A stretch of DNA of 64,000 bases from Phyllostachys edulis (Eukaryota; Streptophyta; Magnoliopsida; Poales; Poaceae): assembly GCA_036346405.1 (NCBI GenBank), contig CM070561.1, positions 3,784,834 to 3,848,833 of the forward strand, given 5' to 3'. A program made the translations under genes and the position numbers. The notes beneath the pieces are model-generated. The model searched no databases. It worked only from the letters and a program-made list of their open reading frames with translations, and was not told the origin of the DNA. The stretch's first letter is position 1; the number at the start of each line of letters is the position of its first letter. Shown here in pieces: positions 44,481 to 57,127 of this stretch.

Positions 44481-45145
44481 TGTGGAGAGAACATTATCAC
44501 CAACTGGTCATAAGGAGTTACTGGTTGTTTGTAAGTGATAAAGACCTGGTCATAGATCATATTGCATTAAGGTTAATCCGATATATTCTGTGTGTGTTCG
44601 GAAATCGTTATGTACTGCTAGGTACCGCTAACGACTCGTGGTCAGAAAGGGTTTCTGGATCACAACCGATCACACATGAACCTATAGGGTCACACACTTA
44701 AAGGGCTGGGATTTGATTTGGATGGTGATCTGAATTCTAGTAGGCTACGAGTTGGATGCCTATATATTGAGGGGCAGTGGCTTGGGGTGATGTACGAGAA
44801 GATTTTGAAGATCATCCCAAAACCCTAATAGCCACGCCTTCCTCAACCACACTGCCGGCGCTAGCACTCCAGCGCATGGTGTACCTGCCCCGTTCGTGTG
44901 GATACCATAGAGGTGTTGTTGCGAAGCATCAGCACTAGGACGATCCGCAACTCGTGATGACCTCTCGGAGGAGAAGACGTGCGGCAAGAACGACCATGAC
45001 TGCATCAAATTGCTACATCGACTCTACTTCCGCTACGAGTCGATACGTCTAGTGGTAATCTCGTGATCTATTACTAGCGGATGTTCCTTGGTGTCGTGGT
45101 AAATTTTTTTGTTTTATGCTATCGTAGCCTTCCCGCGATCCTACA
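44481..45145 (+). repeat. solo-LTR-like insertion in element X gag
   Basis: A compact segment with LTR architecture: a TG start candidate at 44481, a TATATATT box at 44761 followed by GAGGGGC, and a likely CA end ATCCTACA at 45145. It interrupts the gag of X. No flanking target duplication could be fixed, so the left border is approximate. Confidence 0.5.
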
Positions 45146-46277
45146 GAGCCGTCTTCCCTTGTGATTTTCTAGTCGGAACATACGAGGGGGTCTTGGTGTC
45201 GATCGGTCCCCCGCTCGACCATGTTGTCTCCTATTGAGAGAGGAGTGCTGGGACGAGGTCATCGTGTGACTTTGCGAGTTCCTTTACTCCCGGTACATTT
45301 CTGCACACTGCATGGCTTGTTGGAGGATTTCTGACACCTGACCTACAAGCCGAGCATAACCTAGAGTTTCTACTAAAGCAGGATCTGGATTATTCAGGAT
45401 ATCCCGGACTCGTTGCAGGTTTTGTATTGTTACCGAAGGTCGTAGAAGATTCCCGGTTGTACTGGGCGTTCGATGAGTTGAGTTTTCCCTCTACCTTCCG
45501 GTTGGCCTTGTTTGATTTCTGACTCGTGGTGGGGTAGGAACAGGTGAATTATCTTATGCACGTCCATCAGCTCGGTTGTCTCTGGTAGTTGGTGCTTGAG
45601 CGCTTATACCATTTCCACTAGCAAGTGGTGGCGAGTTAACCTATGGAGGATCATGCATGGCATCTAGACTGGTATCTCCGATTGCGTTAACTTCGTGGCG
45701 CCAACATTGATCTTCCGATAAGCTCCCGTCGTAGCTAAGGAAGAGCCTCCATGATAGGGAAAGGTTGGAGATTACCGCCTCTGGTGGGCTTTGTGGTGGA
45801 CTCAGCCTAATTCTACGGATTACCGATCGTATGCTAATTTTCACCATGCCCAGTTGGCCGACGATCGGTGATAACTTCATTGATACCCTTACCAGATGTC
45901 AGTTGGCCCCAGAATACGTAGGAGCCATTGATGAATACTAGTTGCCCATGACAATATCGAGAGTACATGAACTCTCTGATTGCGGCGCTGGGCTCCCGTT
46001 GCCGCTTTTGCCGGTCGGAACGACCAGGCTTGTCGAGGCGTTCAGACATTCCGAACTGGTCGGATTGAGTGGTTCCTCTAAGAGTGCCATTGTTGGTGGC
46101 GATGAATCCTCATCCATCTATTCGGTTTCGCTAATCTCTGCAAATGGTAAGCTGGCGGAGGAGGAGGATGATGACATCCCATTTTGTTCCATGGCACGGA
46201 TGCATGCGTCCATGTCGAGGTTGGAGTAGTCCACCAGGTCGAACCAATTTTCCTCATCTCAAGTCTCTGCCATGTTC
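45146..46277 (-). pseudogene. element X Gag, N-terminal part
   Basis: The minus-strand start at about 46277 gives MAET, a TGA stop, then DEENWFDLVDYSNLDMDA and EQNGMSSSSSASLPFAE. This matches the MAGEWNEENRFDLAD start of copy B. Later pieces are open at 46049-45834 and 45880-45641. It is interrupted below 45146 by the solo-LTR-like segment. The early stop looks like a Trp codon changed to TGA. Confidence 0.72.
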
Positions 46278-46354
46278 ACATGAGCGATGATGGGGCAAAG
46301 GAAGTGGATGAGGAATGCTTGAGCGAAGTAATCTTCAAGAACTCAACGCCTTGA

Positions 46355-46984
46355 TCCCCACGGACGGTGCCAGCTGTCGACGATCGAGTCACCCATCTTA
46401 CGAAATAAATAGAGAAAGTAGTAAAAGAGTTCTTGGGAGAGAATGGGACTACTCTTTATTGCTATAAACTGGATCCTTTACAGGGGGTGTCCTTGACAAG
46501 GCAGTGGACTAATCCTAATTACACTGAGCGTAGTGCTTGCTATGCTATTGAATTAGACTTGAAACATGAATCTAAGGCTGATTGTGATGCTCCAATCTGA
46601 TGGAATGCGATTGAATCTGATTGTCCTTTCTGCCGTTCGTAGTCTCCTTTAAGTAGTCGATAAAGTGGTGGCAGCTACTTCTTGAAGAGACGTCTGTTGG
46701 AAGTATCGCGGCTGGTCGGAGGGAGGTGGCAGTTGATGAAGTATCGACCAGTCGGCGGTTGAGTGTCTGTGAGACACTCAACCGTATGGTGGTTGTTGTC
46801 AGTGTCTTAGAACCATGAAACGTCACGTGGTATGGAGCAAATATGACATGTGCTCTATTCATCACACGGTAAGGAATATGCTTGGAGTTAAATCCAGATG
46901 CTAGTTCATTCTTTCGACGAGCAGTCATCTAGTCAGGGACTAGGTATAGGACTTCATCCAACCAGGGTACCCATTATATAACAT
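46355..46984 (-). repeat. element X 5' LTR (46375-46984) and primer site
   Basis: Minus strand: the LTR starts TGTTATATAATGGGTACCC at 46984 and ends ATCGTCGACA at 46375. It is followed by TGGCACCGTCCGTGGGGATC, the Tat-type primer site, at about 46372-46353. Length is about 610 bp. It is related in design to the copy A and B LTRs but a different family. Confidence 0.78.
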
Positions 46985-47853
46985 CTGGAATCCTTACGAT
47001 CACGGAGGTCGTTAGCCTTAGGGGTTACGACCATGAAGATATATGGTCTTTTACTATATATTAAAGTAATACATAGATATTTTAATCCTTGTCAAGCACG
47101 CTCTGATACCAACAGTAACACCACGGCCCAACACTGAGTCCATAATGTCACCTAAACTATTCTTGCTACTAATTTAAATCATAATTAATGATAAATTACA
47201 GCAAGTATAAAAGGAATAAAATCCCATCAATGGGTCACAAGTGATACCAAAACAGTAATGAATAATCCACCATGCATAAGGCAATTATGAATAAAACCAT
47301 TAACCAAGCAATCAATACCTCAAACCGAAATAAGATACTTTATAACCAAACCAAGTTTCACCTAGCAGTTTCAAAATGTCCTAGTCCATTCATAAATAAA
47401 CTCCAAATGGAATACTCATGTCTCTAGGTGAAATAAAGCAACTATTATAAGAAATCTGCAATAAAAGCATGTGAGAATTTGTGTGCTACGCCATCCACAT
47501 GCATGTCGCCAACAACGGTTACCTATAGAAACAACAATAAAACAAGGGTGAGTCCACGGCTCAGCAAGTACAAATACAACAATAAATAATCAGGTTTGTT
47601 AAACATTTAAAACATCATCATTATTCTCATCCTCCTCATTCTGAAATCTCACCAACATCCTTCTCATGAATGCAAATGCTATGATGCAACTCTTTCATCT
47701 AATATCGGTATATCGGAGTGTTCACTCGTCGATGACAAACTCTTTCCCCACCTTCTTGAGGGTGGAGTCCCTACCTCTATAGGATTTTAACATGGAGCAC
47801 GTTGTACTAACTATAATCTTGGTAGTACTCACCACCCTGGCTCTTATGCAAGT
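46985..47853 (-). repeat. older LTR retrotransposon remnant with tRNA-Met-type primer site
   Basis: On the minus strand TTGGTATCAGAGCGTGCTTG (about 47112-47093) is a primer binding site. Sequence to its right (47113-47853, continuing at 50117-50259 beyond the CACTA insertion) is therefore LTR. Sequence to its left (46985-47092) is the start of the internal region, into which element X was inserted. No protein domain remains. Confidence 0.6.
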
Positions 47854-50116
47854 CACTACAACACAAAAGCCATGTAGAGATGCCTATTTTATGGGTTAAA
47901 GATGTTTTCAATCATATTTATAGCGTCATAGAGTCGTTTTTGTAAAGCGTCTCTAGAGCGTCTCCCCACGTACCGTGTCAAAGATCGTAGAGACGTATTA
48001 TTAAGCACGTCTACAATGATATGAGTCGTTTAGATTGCGTCTCTACAAGCTTGTAGATGCTTTCATATATGCATTTCCATATCATCTCTACTCTCCCTAG
48101 CGACGCTTTATTGTGTGCCAAGAAACATAGATATGCATTCGTAGACATATTTAGATTGAGTTAGAGACGTCCATTTTTATTTTGTTCTGTAGAAATATTT
48201 TATCGCTAATTAAACTACAATGATTCAGAGGATATAGTATCACATATTTTCATAAGAAGTTTCAGATCTTAGGTAAAGCCATTTCAAATGTAGAATTACA
48301 TTGTCGATATATAAAAAACCAGAAGAAAAATAATAGACACTGTGTTGTAGACTGAATAGAGTTAACAATTGAATCTAGCATCCACATACAAAGGTGCAAA
48401 CACGCTGAAAAAAATTCCTACAAATCCTACAACTAAATCAGGCGACGAGTGGCTAGAGGGCAGCGGCGGCGTGTTCAGGAACAAACACCTAATCCACCTC
48501 CAAATCACAGAGCCTGGTACCTATTCCATGATAAACTTGTTTATTATGTCTATTCACGTCTCAAAAAGAAATCATGCATGCATGACATAAGAAGGGTTGC
48601 ATTTATCGAAAACAAAGAAAATACACAAACGAAATTGAAAGCACAGGAACTGCAAGGACACTTTTTTTTAAGTAGCAAATTGTGAAGATAGAAATGATAA
48701 AGCATAAGAAATAGTCTCTTCAATTTAAGTTGGTAGAAATACCAAGAAGTAATCAACTTCTATAGCACTAGAGTAAAAGTGCACCTTCACTTGGTAGCAT
48801 ATCGAAAAACGTTGAAGTGATGACCCCTGGAAAGAAAGAAAGAAACCAAGAAATGAGCAAGAAGACTCGCATGGATATATCTTGAAATGTCCATACATGA
48901 TTAACCAAAACAATGTGAATTTATCTAGCAGCCAAGAATCAGCAACCATACGAATAGACCGGAGTTAACAAACTGAAGCTTTGGCCTCCAATTACTTGAC
49001 AAATTTGCACTGATGTCATGATTTTTTTATAAAAAAAATGAGCTGCATTTAGTTACTACTCTTTCCATACTAGAACAGAATATATAACTCTAGCACCTCC
49101 AAGCATGGTTATGTTGTTCAGCCAAATTGAAAAGCAAATAAGTTGAATGCTTTCAAAGCTTTGTCAACATCACATTGTGTAGTTTAACATATAATGGTCA
49201 CTTTCTTCATGGAAACTGGCAAGGAGTTTCCCCTAACAAGATAAATATGCACAGAGCAGTAATCACTCATCAGCAAATTACTTTAAAATCCCCTCCTTCT
49301 TTACAAACTAAAATTCTAATTAAGGGTACTACTTTTCATGCACTACCGGAACTGTTCATCTGTGACATGAAAAAAAAAGAGAGAGTTTAACCTTAGAATT
49401 TAGAAGAACAATGGCACAAGTACTTGCCAGTACGAGCCCAAAAAAATTGAGAAATGGACTACTGGAACTCTGGGAGTATCTTCTTCAGTTATTACATGCT
49501 TGCAAAAGTTCAGAATTCAGTCATCAAGGCCTTGCCCTTTGAACTTGCAGTTGATTTAGGATTAAAGAATTAGATACAGCTGCTGGGAGTCACTCCAATT
49601 GTTTAAATTTCAAACTTATTATTAGCACATCGTAGTTCTGTACACACTGGCAAAGAAACACAACAAAAGGGCCATATGATGAATAGAATATGGCCATATA
49701 ATCATTAAAACAACTGGAATAATCAAGAAATAACCTCGTATTGTTGTTTTGAATCACTCCCCATCTATCCTGAACTCTGGCACAAAACCCTTGCAGTACA
49801 GAATAGAAATTGAAAATGGCCTGTGAACTTGGGTTGCTCCTGCTGAACAAGTGATGATTAGAGAAGGACACCACTTGCAGTTAAACCAGATCCTGCCACG
49901 TATTGACCTCCATCGTCTTTCCATTGTTCTCTTCTCTAAAGGATTAGATGATGGCATGATGCACATCAACAGCCTGAATGGGCTGGGCTCTAAAAGTTGG
50001 GACGTATTCTAGAACGTCTCGAGAAATGTCTTTATGTGCTATCTGATTATGGGTGTAGACACACAATAAAAAGCGTCTAAATAAAAACATCTCTAGTAGA
50101 CTATTTTGTTGTAGTG
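47854..50116. mobile_element. non-autonomous CACTA (En/Spm-like) transposon, 2263 bp
   Basis: The left terminus CACTACAACACAAAAG and right terminus (reverse complement CACTACAACAAAATAG) form CACTA inverted repeats. A 3-bp target duplication AGT is at 47851-47853 and 50117-50119. Both subterminal regions carry repeated CGTCTCTA/TAGAGACG-type motifs (for example 47958-48065 and 50015-50095). The interior shows no transposase; the open frames are short and unrecognised. It must have been mobilised in trans. Confidence 0.9.
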
Positions 50117-50259
50117 AGTGAATGATGCAATTGTTCAATAATCATTATTAACATTATCATGTCATCCCCATGGTATTTGCATCATCAACACTATCTCATT
50201 GAATCATCAATATTACCATGGTAATTAAATAAACTTAATAAAAGCATAATTAAATCACA

Positions 50260-50555
50260 TGGTTGTCGGACTCGGGCATTGAATACCCGAAATCCTTGTG
50301 TGTACCGTACTAGTCCTATGACTAGTGGCTAGTACACACAACCATAACGTTGATAATCACATCCATACACAATTCCTACATACAACATGAAACAAAAGGT
50401 CTTAACCTTAAGCGGTACATAAGTTTACATTACAAAAGGGCTGACCGGGCAAATAAAATCAAGTATCAAAAGAAAGCAGCGGAAAGTATAGTAAGTGAAC
50501 CAAAATGGTCCAGCGGTATGCCTCATCCATTCCACAGGCAACCGACAAGGACTAA
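50260..50555 (-). repeat. LTR end fragment, Del/Tekay style
   Basis: The minus-strand end CCGACAACCA at 50260 and the GTCCGACAAC context resemble the end of the plus-strand LTR at 20837 (TTCGACAACA). It is interrupted at 50556 by the TGTCGGGACCC unit. Confidence 0.45.
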
Positions 50556-51641
50556 TGTCGGGACCCAAATATGCAAATTTGGACCATTTATGTATAATGC
50601 ACTAGTCCAGGATCACGCTAATACACACAGTGTCAACATAGATGAATATCATTCCACACAAGGCTAATATAAGAATAAACGACTAATTTGATTAATAAAT
50701 AATGATTGTGACCTTATGGTCAAGTTTACACTTATTAAGCCACGCAGGGCTGACACTAAATAAAGAGACGACAGCGGAAGGAAACAACTCTAGTCGGAAC
50801 CAATCGACTTGCCACAGGCAATCGACTGGGATTAATACCTAGAGATCACACTCCTCATAAAGCTCCTCCTCGAATGCAGGCGAAGACTCATCCACTTCAG
50901 CTGAATGATTGTAGCAAGAATGAGTACTTTGAGTACTTAACAAGTTGTACCACAGAATACAATTATAAATGATGGCTTATTCCAAAGGAAAATACTTTTA
51001 TGGTTATTTTGCAAAAAACAACATTTGCAATTGAATACAAATAATAGATTGAAAGCATAATTTAAAATGAATAAACAACAATATTTTAACAATTATTTTG
51101 ACAAAGAACACAAAGCCTAATCGATTTCTTTCACTCAGCCTTGTGAGTTTAACCACATAGCTGTCCCTTCCCAAATATTTTTTTTCATGAAAATCTACCC
51201 CTCTTGTGAAATCCCCGAGCATGTCCATGACCACGACACAGCTATTCAAATAGATTTATTAACACTCTGCAGAGGTTTGTATACTTTACCCATAAGATAT
51301 AACCAATGTAGCTAGCACCAATCATAACAAAACCTTTCTGAAACTTCACCTTGACCATTGACCCTCCCGATGTGTTTTACCGTCGTACCAACCCTAACAA
51401 AGTGCTTTGGTCCGACACGCATTGTTGGACCTGGAGACCGTGAACTGCTTATAAGTCTGACCCGACACAGTAGAACACACCTTCATCCTGGCACAGTCTA
51501 ACCTACATGCCTAAGTAATCAATGCCAAGATTTCGTAGCTTACTAAGTTAGGCTTGTCCCATACCAGGCATGTGGTCATACAATTATGGCTCAGTTCAAT
51601 GGCGCATAAAGTTAAGTCCTTAATTGACAAAGGTGAGACTG
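50556..51641 (-). repeat. degenerate LTR unit 1 (ends GGGTCCCGACA on minus strand)
   Basis: It starts TGTCGGGACCCAAAT on the plus strand. It contains the CCACAGGCAATCGACTGGG block at 50812 and the CTATTCAAATAG...CTTTACCCAT block at 51243-51295, both shared with the neighbouring unit and, inverted, with 53262-53345. There is no coding region. Confidence 0.6.
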
Positions 51642-52540
51642 TGTCGGGACCCAAAAATACAATTCTGGACCATCTGTGTATAATACACTAGTCTAGGATC
51701 ATGCTAGTGCACACAGTGTCAACATGGATGAATATCGATCCACACAAGACGATATAATAGAATAAATGAGCAATTTGAATATCAAATAACCATTTTGACC
51801 TTATGGTTGAGTTTAGATTTATAAAGCCTCGCAGGGCTGGCAATAATGAAATAAGCAGTAGTGGAACAAAATAACTTCAGTGAAAACCCATCGATTCGCC
51901 ACAAGCAACCGACTGGGATTAAGACCTAGTGATCAGCACCTTCGTAGAACTCCTCAAAGGCGGGCGAAGACTCCTCCGCTTCTATTGATTGAATATAGCA
52001 AGCATGAGTACACAACTGTACTCGCAAGTCATACCACATAATGCAATGTATACATGATGGCTTATTCCAAAGGAATGGCTTCTGTGGTTCTTTTGTAGAA
52101 ATGCAACATTTGCAATTGAATACGAATAAAAGATTAAACATGATTCAAAACAAATAAACAATAATAATTTATCAATTGGTTTCACAAAGAACGCAAAGTC
52201 TAACCAAATTATTCACACAGCTCCCTTCCCAAGTGTTTTATGAAAATCTAACCCTTGTGTGAAATCCCCGGGCTTGTCCATGACCGCGGACGCGGCTATT
52301 CAAATAGATTTTTTAACACTCCACAGAGATTGTACATTTTACCCACATGATATAACTAGTGTTGCAAGGACAAATCATAACAAAATGTTTCAGGAACTTC
52401 ATCTCGAACATTGACACTCCCGATATGTTCTACTAACGAAACTAACGCCCACTGAGGAAATTAGTCCATCGCACACCGTTGGATAGGGGGGCGGCGAACT
52501 GTCCCACGATGTGATCTACCTGACAGTCCACTTGCTGCAT
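51642..52540 (-). repeat. degenerate LTR unit 2, head-to-tail with unit 1
   Basis: TGTCGGGACCCAAAA at 51642 begins a second copy of the same unit. It is clearly diverged but collinear through about 52500. The two copies touch with no internal region between them. Confidence 0.6.
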
Positions 52541-54066
52541 TGGCCCTCCTTTGAATCTTGATTACCCTTTTTACCTTGAATGATTAAGGCTATATGTTAT
52601 ATGGGTTTGTTCCTAATTTGTAGAACGATGCTTAGTCATGCTAGTAGTTGTAGTCGATAACGGTTGATGGAGCTAGTCCATCGGCCGATGGATCAAATTG
52701 AATATTAATGAAATTTGAGGATTATATGGATTTGATATTGTTGAATTTAAGGAAAATGTCCAGATCTTCGTATCTGATTATTATGAACTTGTTGATGGAT
52801 TGTTGTTGTGTGTTGGACTTGGACGGGTGATAGGGTGATGAAGGGGTGGTCCCAGATTCATGTAGCCCCGTCTGGGTATTTGAGGACCGGTCTGTGGTGT
52901 GATGAATCAAGTCTTACGTACAACCACACACCGGGTTTATGGGCGATGGCTTGGCTTAATAATCTGTTGTGTGTTGGCTATCAAAACACAATTGGGTTGA
53001 CAACTTTTATTATTATTGTTTAATTGTTGGGTTGTCAATCTGGTGGGGGCATGTTATATTTTTCTTTCTTGCCCTTATGGGTCTCTTGTTGATAGGGACT
53101 TACTTACACAACGAGGTTCCCCTGTGGTTCAGGTGACTGTACTGTCTGCCATGGGACTGTCCTTGGGTGGTTTGATAGTTAATACATGACATTGTAACGG
53201 CCTTATTATGATATCTTAGTCACACTCCTACGGAAGAGTGCATGACGACATTACAAGGTATTCATATCGTGTGGGTAAAGTTGTACAACTCTGCTGAGTC
53301 AAATAAATCTATTCGAATAGCCATGTCCCCGGTTATGGACATCGCTTGTGGGAAAGCATGCACAATTAGCTTATGGGAAATTAAGTTTAGGTTATGGTTG
53401 GAAATATTATGTCTTTATATTAGTTTGTCCAGATCTAAAATGTTATCTCGAACGGGATGTTCACTTGTTAATTTTGTTATGGAATGAATTGTGTCACGAA
53501 TGGGATGTTCGTGTGTGGATTATATTTGGAGATTATACTGTTGATGATCATTGCTTACTGTTATACAATGTTTTATAAATGTTTTTAAAATGGCAATTTG
53601 AATCTATACTGTTTATCTAATTGCAAAACTTGCTTTATGCTGAAAATTGACTAATGTAGTAGCCTTCCTTTGATACTTACATGCATCCTTATTTTTCTTG
53701 AAAAGTCTCGCGAGTACAACTTTGTACTTAAAAATTGTCCATTTGTTCAGGTGAGAAGTCATTCAAATTGGGTAAAGTACTTCAGACGCTACGACTTTAA
53801 TCCCAGTTGGTTGCTTGTGGGATTGTGGCCATGCCAACTTGGTTATTCCCTTTTTATTTTAAGTTTGTCTTCCGCTGCGATTTATCATTTGATAATTACT
53901 TTTGGTTGATTGGCCCTCTTATGCAAACTTGTACATTATGTTTCTATTCAATGATGTTGTATTTACGTTTCCTTTATTCTCGTATATTGTGTATGGATGT
54001 GAATACAATGTTGTGTTTGGATATATGCATGTTAGTCACTGATCCTTGGAAGCTAACATGAGACAC
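52541..54066 (+). repeat. plus-strand LTR-like sequence, related in inverted orientation
   Basis: Blocks at 53262-53345 (GTGGGTAAAG to ATGGACATCG) and 53797-53825 (AATCCCAGTTGGTTG) are reverse complements of blocks in 50556-52540. Open frames here are short and carry no recognised domain. Confidence 0.5.
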
Positions 54067-54838
54067 CTATCCGGGCACTCAGAATCATTTTCGTTTCATG
54101 TTAAGTATTATGCTCTTTCAGCGTAATTACTTAGCTTGAAACGGATCCGATCTCGGGGTCCCCACAAAATGCTGAAGGACTTTTGCTGCAGTAGCACACA
54201 ACGGGAGGAAAAAGAGATTGAGTAGGTACTAACAAGCGACCAGTCAAAGCACGAGAGGCTGGCCCAACCCAGAGGGGAGGTCCAAAAGGGGTGGTCTTTG
54301 CAAAAAGACCAAGGGGTGGTCTTAGCAAAAAGACCAGTTGTGACCAACAGGGAGGTCTTGACACAAAAGGGAGGTCTTGACCATCGGGAGGTCTTGACCC
54401 GCGGAGGTGGTCTTCACAAAATGACCACGAGGTGGTCTTCGCAAAAAGACCGGAGGAGGGAGGTCTTTGCAAAGAGACCGAAGCAGGGAGGTCTTTGCAA
54501 AGAGACCACGAGAGGTCCTGAGGAGGAGGTCCGAAGGACAAGAGGTTAAAGGCGCAGTGAAGTAGGGCTGTCCGATTTGAATCAGGCGATCCAACCTAGA
54601 GGGAGGTCCAAACACAGAGGGAGGTCTGGGCAAACAGGGAAGAAAACTGAAAGCCAGAGAGCACTAACAACTCAAGGTCGACCAAAAGAGTTAAATTGGA
54701 GTTTGACTTAATCAAGTTAAATCTCCATAATTCCAAAATTCCAGGTTAAGCTTGAGCAAATAACAGAACCTAATGGTTACTTTCGAGTTTTGAAAATTTT
54801 TCAAAAAGGCTCCGAAAATTGGGATGTTACAAAAATTT
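54067..54838 (+). repeat. GGTC-rich LTR-like segment with hairpin array, ending GGGATGTTACA
   Basis: Six 18-nt palindromes of the form GGTCTTNGCAAANAGACC lie at 54293, 54318, 54409, 54434, 54462 and 54490, within a wider run of GGAGGTC motifs (54270-54630). The AT-rich end and TGTTACA terminus resemble 15304-18447, so the two are probably related. Confidence 0.55.
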
Positions 54839-54841
54839 AGA

Positions 54842-54992
54842 TAGGTACAAAGAACTATCACAGACGGTTTTATTCACTAACCATCTGTGATATATAAGCT
54901 ATCCTATCACAAACGGTTAGTAAATAGAACCGTCTGTGATATAATATATGTCACAGACAGTTTGTAAATAGAACTATCTATGATGAGGTTTT
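54842..54992. repeat. three consecutive CACAGACGGTT hairpins
   Basis: TATCACAGACGGTT...AACCATCTGTGATA, then TATCACAAACGGTT...AACCGTCTGTGATA, then a weaker third copy. Each is about 37 bp. Such subterminal hairpins are common at CACTA transposon ends in grasses. The segment ends TTTTCTGTATTAG, close to a reversed CACTA terminus lacking its last bases. Confidence 0.55.
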
Positions 54993-55979
54993 CTGTATTA
55001 GAAAGCTAGGAAAACCTGACGGTTTTTTATATAACTCTCAATAAAAACTATTTTGCTGACGGTTACAGCCGTCAAGTTAATTGCTTTGATCCGACGTGGG
55101 AAAGATTCTTCGCGGGAAATTTTTTTTGGTGAAATCTGAAATCTACAGTATTTATTATTTGTTGAAAATTGATGATGCATGAATATATATATTAGTTTTA
55201 CCATTTGCTGAGAGCTGCCTGGGCAGTGCATTTTGACAAGCAGTAGCATTACTTTAAGTTCTTGAGCATACAATCGGAGCAATCCTTTTGATTGAACTGT
55301 AGGCCATGATTTTGTAGCCATATATTGCTACCTGGCATAACATCTTGGAGCTCATTTTTCACATATGGTGACCAATCAATTACAGATGTTGAACCATCTG
55401 CATATTTTAGCTATTGCCAAAATGTTACTATTATCTCTTATCGATCTGTCCCTACTTCCGACCGCAGAGTTTTGTCCAATTGTCTTTTGTTAATAACTTG
55501 TTGTAGCTGTACTCACTGATAAGCCATACGACAGATAATTAATTAGCACATTTCATGTCTGCTCTAACTGGATATTACAGCAGACTACAAATATTAGGAC
55601 AGTTCTAGTGACTGACCGAATCATTTCTCGGAAGTGTAATTATTCAGTACGATACTTACGGCATGTGCACTTTTTTTGTACCTCTTCTATTCTCCTCGTG
55701 ATCTACTGTTAGAAGCTATTCATTGAGCATCAATCGAGTCTTCAGTGAGTGATGAATGACCAAAAAAAAACATAGGGCATGGAATTTTATTTTTTTCTGA
55801 AAAGGGCACGGATGGGTTGTCATAAGGAAACATTTATTTAGTTTTTTTATAGGTACAATTGCTGAATCGTGTGAACACATATTGAACTGTCAATTTTGAA
55901 TCTTTTGATTTGTCAGATTTATTATTGTGACAAATAATTTCCATGAGCATTTCTAACCTTGTAAAGTTTTCAAATGTAG

Positions 55980-56695
55980 ATGCTTTTCCAGAAGATGGGT
56001 GAAGAACCACCACCAGAGATGCTGCGCCATGAAACATCTGCACAATCACATGTAAGAATACTTAGCAACTAAAATTATTCCCAATACTACAAATAATATC
56101 TCATAAAAGTTACAAGGTTGTCCAAACCTCTATCATTTGGAGGACTAGTTTGGACTAGACACTAATACTTTTTAGTGTGTCAGAGTGACAACAAGCAGTG
56201 CAGCAGTGAGTGAGTGGACTCATGTTGAGTGTTCTATCACATGGGCTTAACCTCAATCCCAATTAGTTATATATTCATGGTAAGGTGGTATTAGGCTTGT
56301 TTAGAATTTTTGTCCACGCGTGCAACTGTTTTTAAAAAATAGGCTTGTCATAGATTTCGATTGCTCTAGCTCTTCTTTTAGCAATTATAATGGTTCTAAT
56401 TGTGCTTAGGCAGACTTATAATGCTAGTGTTCAGTGGGTTGTTTTAGCTCTTCTGTTAGCACTTCTAATGGTTTTAATTGTGCTAATTAAGGCAGACTCA
56501 TAATGTTCGCCTACTCTATTCATCTTACAGGAAGGGACCAGGACTGGGACGGGATTCTCCCATGTGGGCTCAGCACCGGATGACAATGCCATGGATGGCA
56601 ACGATGCTAACACTGATGGCGACAACTGCAATGCTGACATTAATGGCGGCAACAACCATGATACCAACAACATCGACCGCGACGGATGCAACTAA
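55980..56695 (+). pseudogene. two-exon gene remnant inside CACTA-like element
   Basis: Exon 55980-56051 (24 codons, MLFQKMGEEPPPEML and on) ends at donor GTAAGAAT. Exon 56531-56695 starts after TCTTACAG and stays in phase (EGTRTGTGFSHVGSAPDD, then an Asp/Asn/Gly-rich tail) to TAA at 56693-56695. The preceding intron border AAATGTAG suggests more exons upstream that are no longer visible. It may be the 3' end of a transposon-encoded protein; the tail is not diagnostic. AATAAA-type signals are not obvious. Confidence 0.4.
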
Positions 56696-56929
56696 TTGTC
56701 TACATGAACTTTGATGATGTCTTGCTAGCTCTTTTGAATAGTTGAACATGGTATTGCTGTACTTGTAGATGTACTTACATGACTTGTATGTGATATTAGT
56801 CTTTAGGTGTATTGTGGTAGTACTAGACTTTTAGATGTCTTTTGTGCGGATTGCTTTCTACAAGTGAACCTTATGGATGGTATTGGGCTTGAAATGATAA
56901 GCTTGAACTTCTTATTTGTGTATGGAGTA

Positions 56930-57045
56930 ATGCATGGATGTGTATTGTGAATTATATGATGTATGGATGTGTATCGTGAATTATATGCATGATGTATGGA
57001 TGTGTATTGTGAATTATATGATGCGTGAATGTGCATAAATATGTG
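56930..57045. repeat. short tandem repeat, ATGGATGTGTATTGTGAATT units
   Basis: Four imperfect units of about 29-37 bp, each ending GAATTATATGATG or a variant. Confidence 0.7.
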
Positions 57046-57127
57046 AATTGATAATTTCTGCTAGTGGGCTGCGAGAATCATAATTTTGTTGACAGGAACA
57101 GAGTCATTTTGGCGTTGGTTTTGACAC

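Larger units (their letters stand above)
42605..46984 (-). mobile_element. Ty3/gypsy Tat element X, 5' half
   Basis: Minus strand, from the 5' LTR (46984-46375) through gag, protease and the RT N-terminal half, ending at the Sirevirus-like insertion. Its remaining parts are at 31382-32341 and 20838-21157. It is the host of two ~10-kb insertions and one solo-LTR-like insertion, so it is older than them. It lies in turn within LTR-type sequence that continues at 46985. Confidence 0.88.

Noticed and set aside
44129..44560. Open frames on both strands in the 44.2-kb repeat, Pro/Gly-rich or Trp/Asp-rich
   Set aside because: They are produced by a short tandem repeat without stops; no protein family matches by eye.
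54131..54633. Open frames of about 80-136 codons in the GGTC hairpin region
   Set aside because: Composition follows the repeated motif; no recognised domain.
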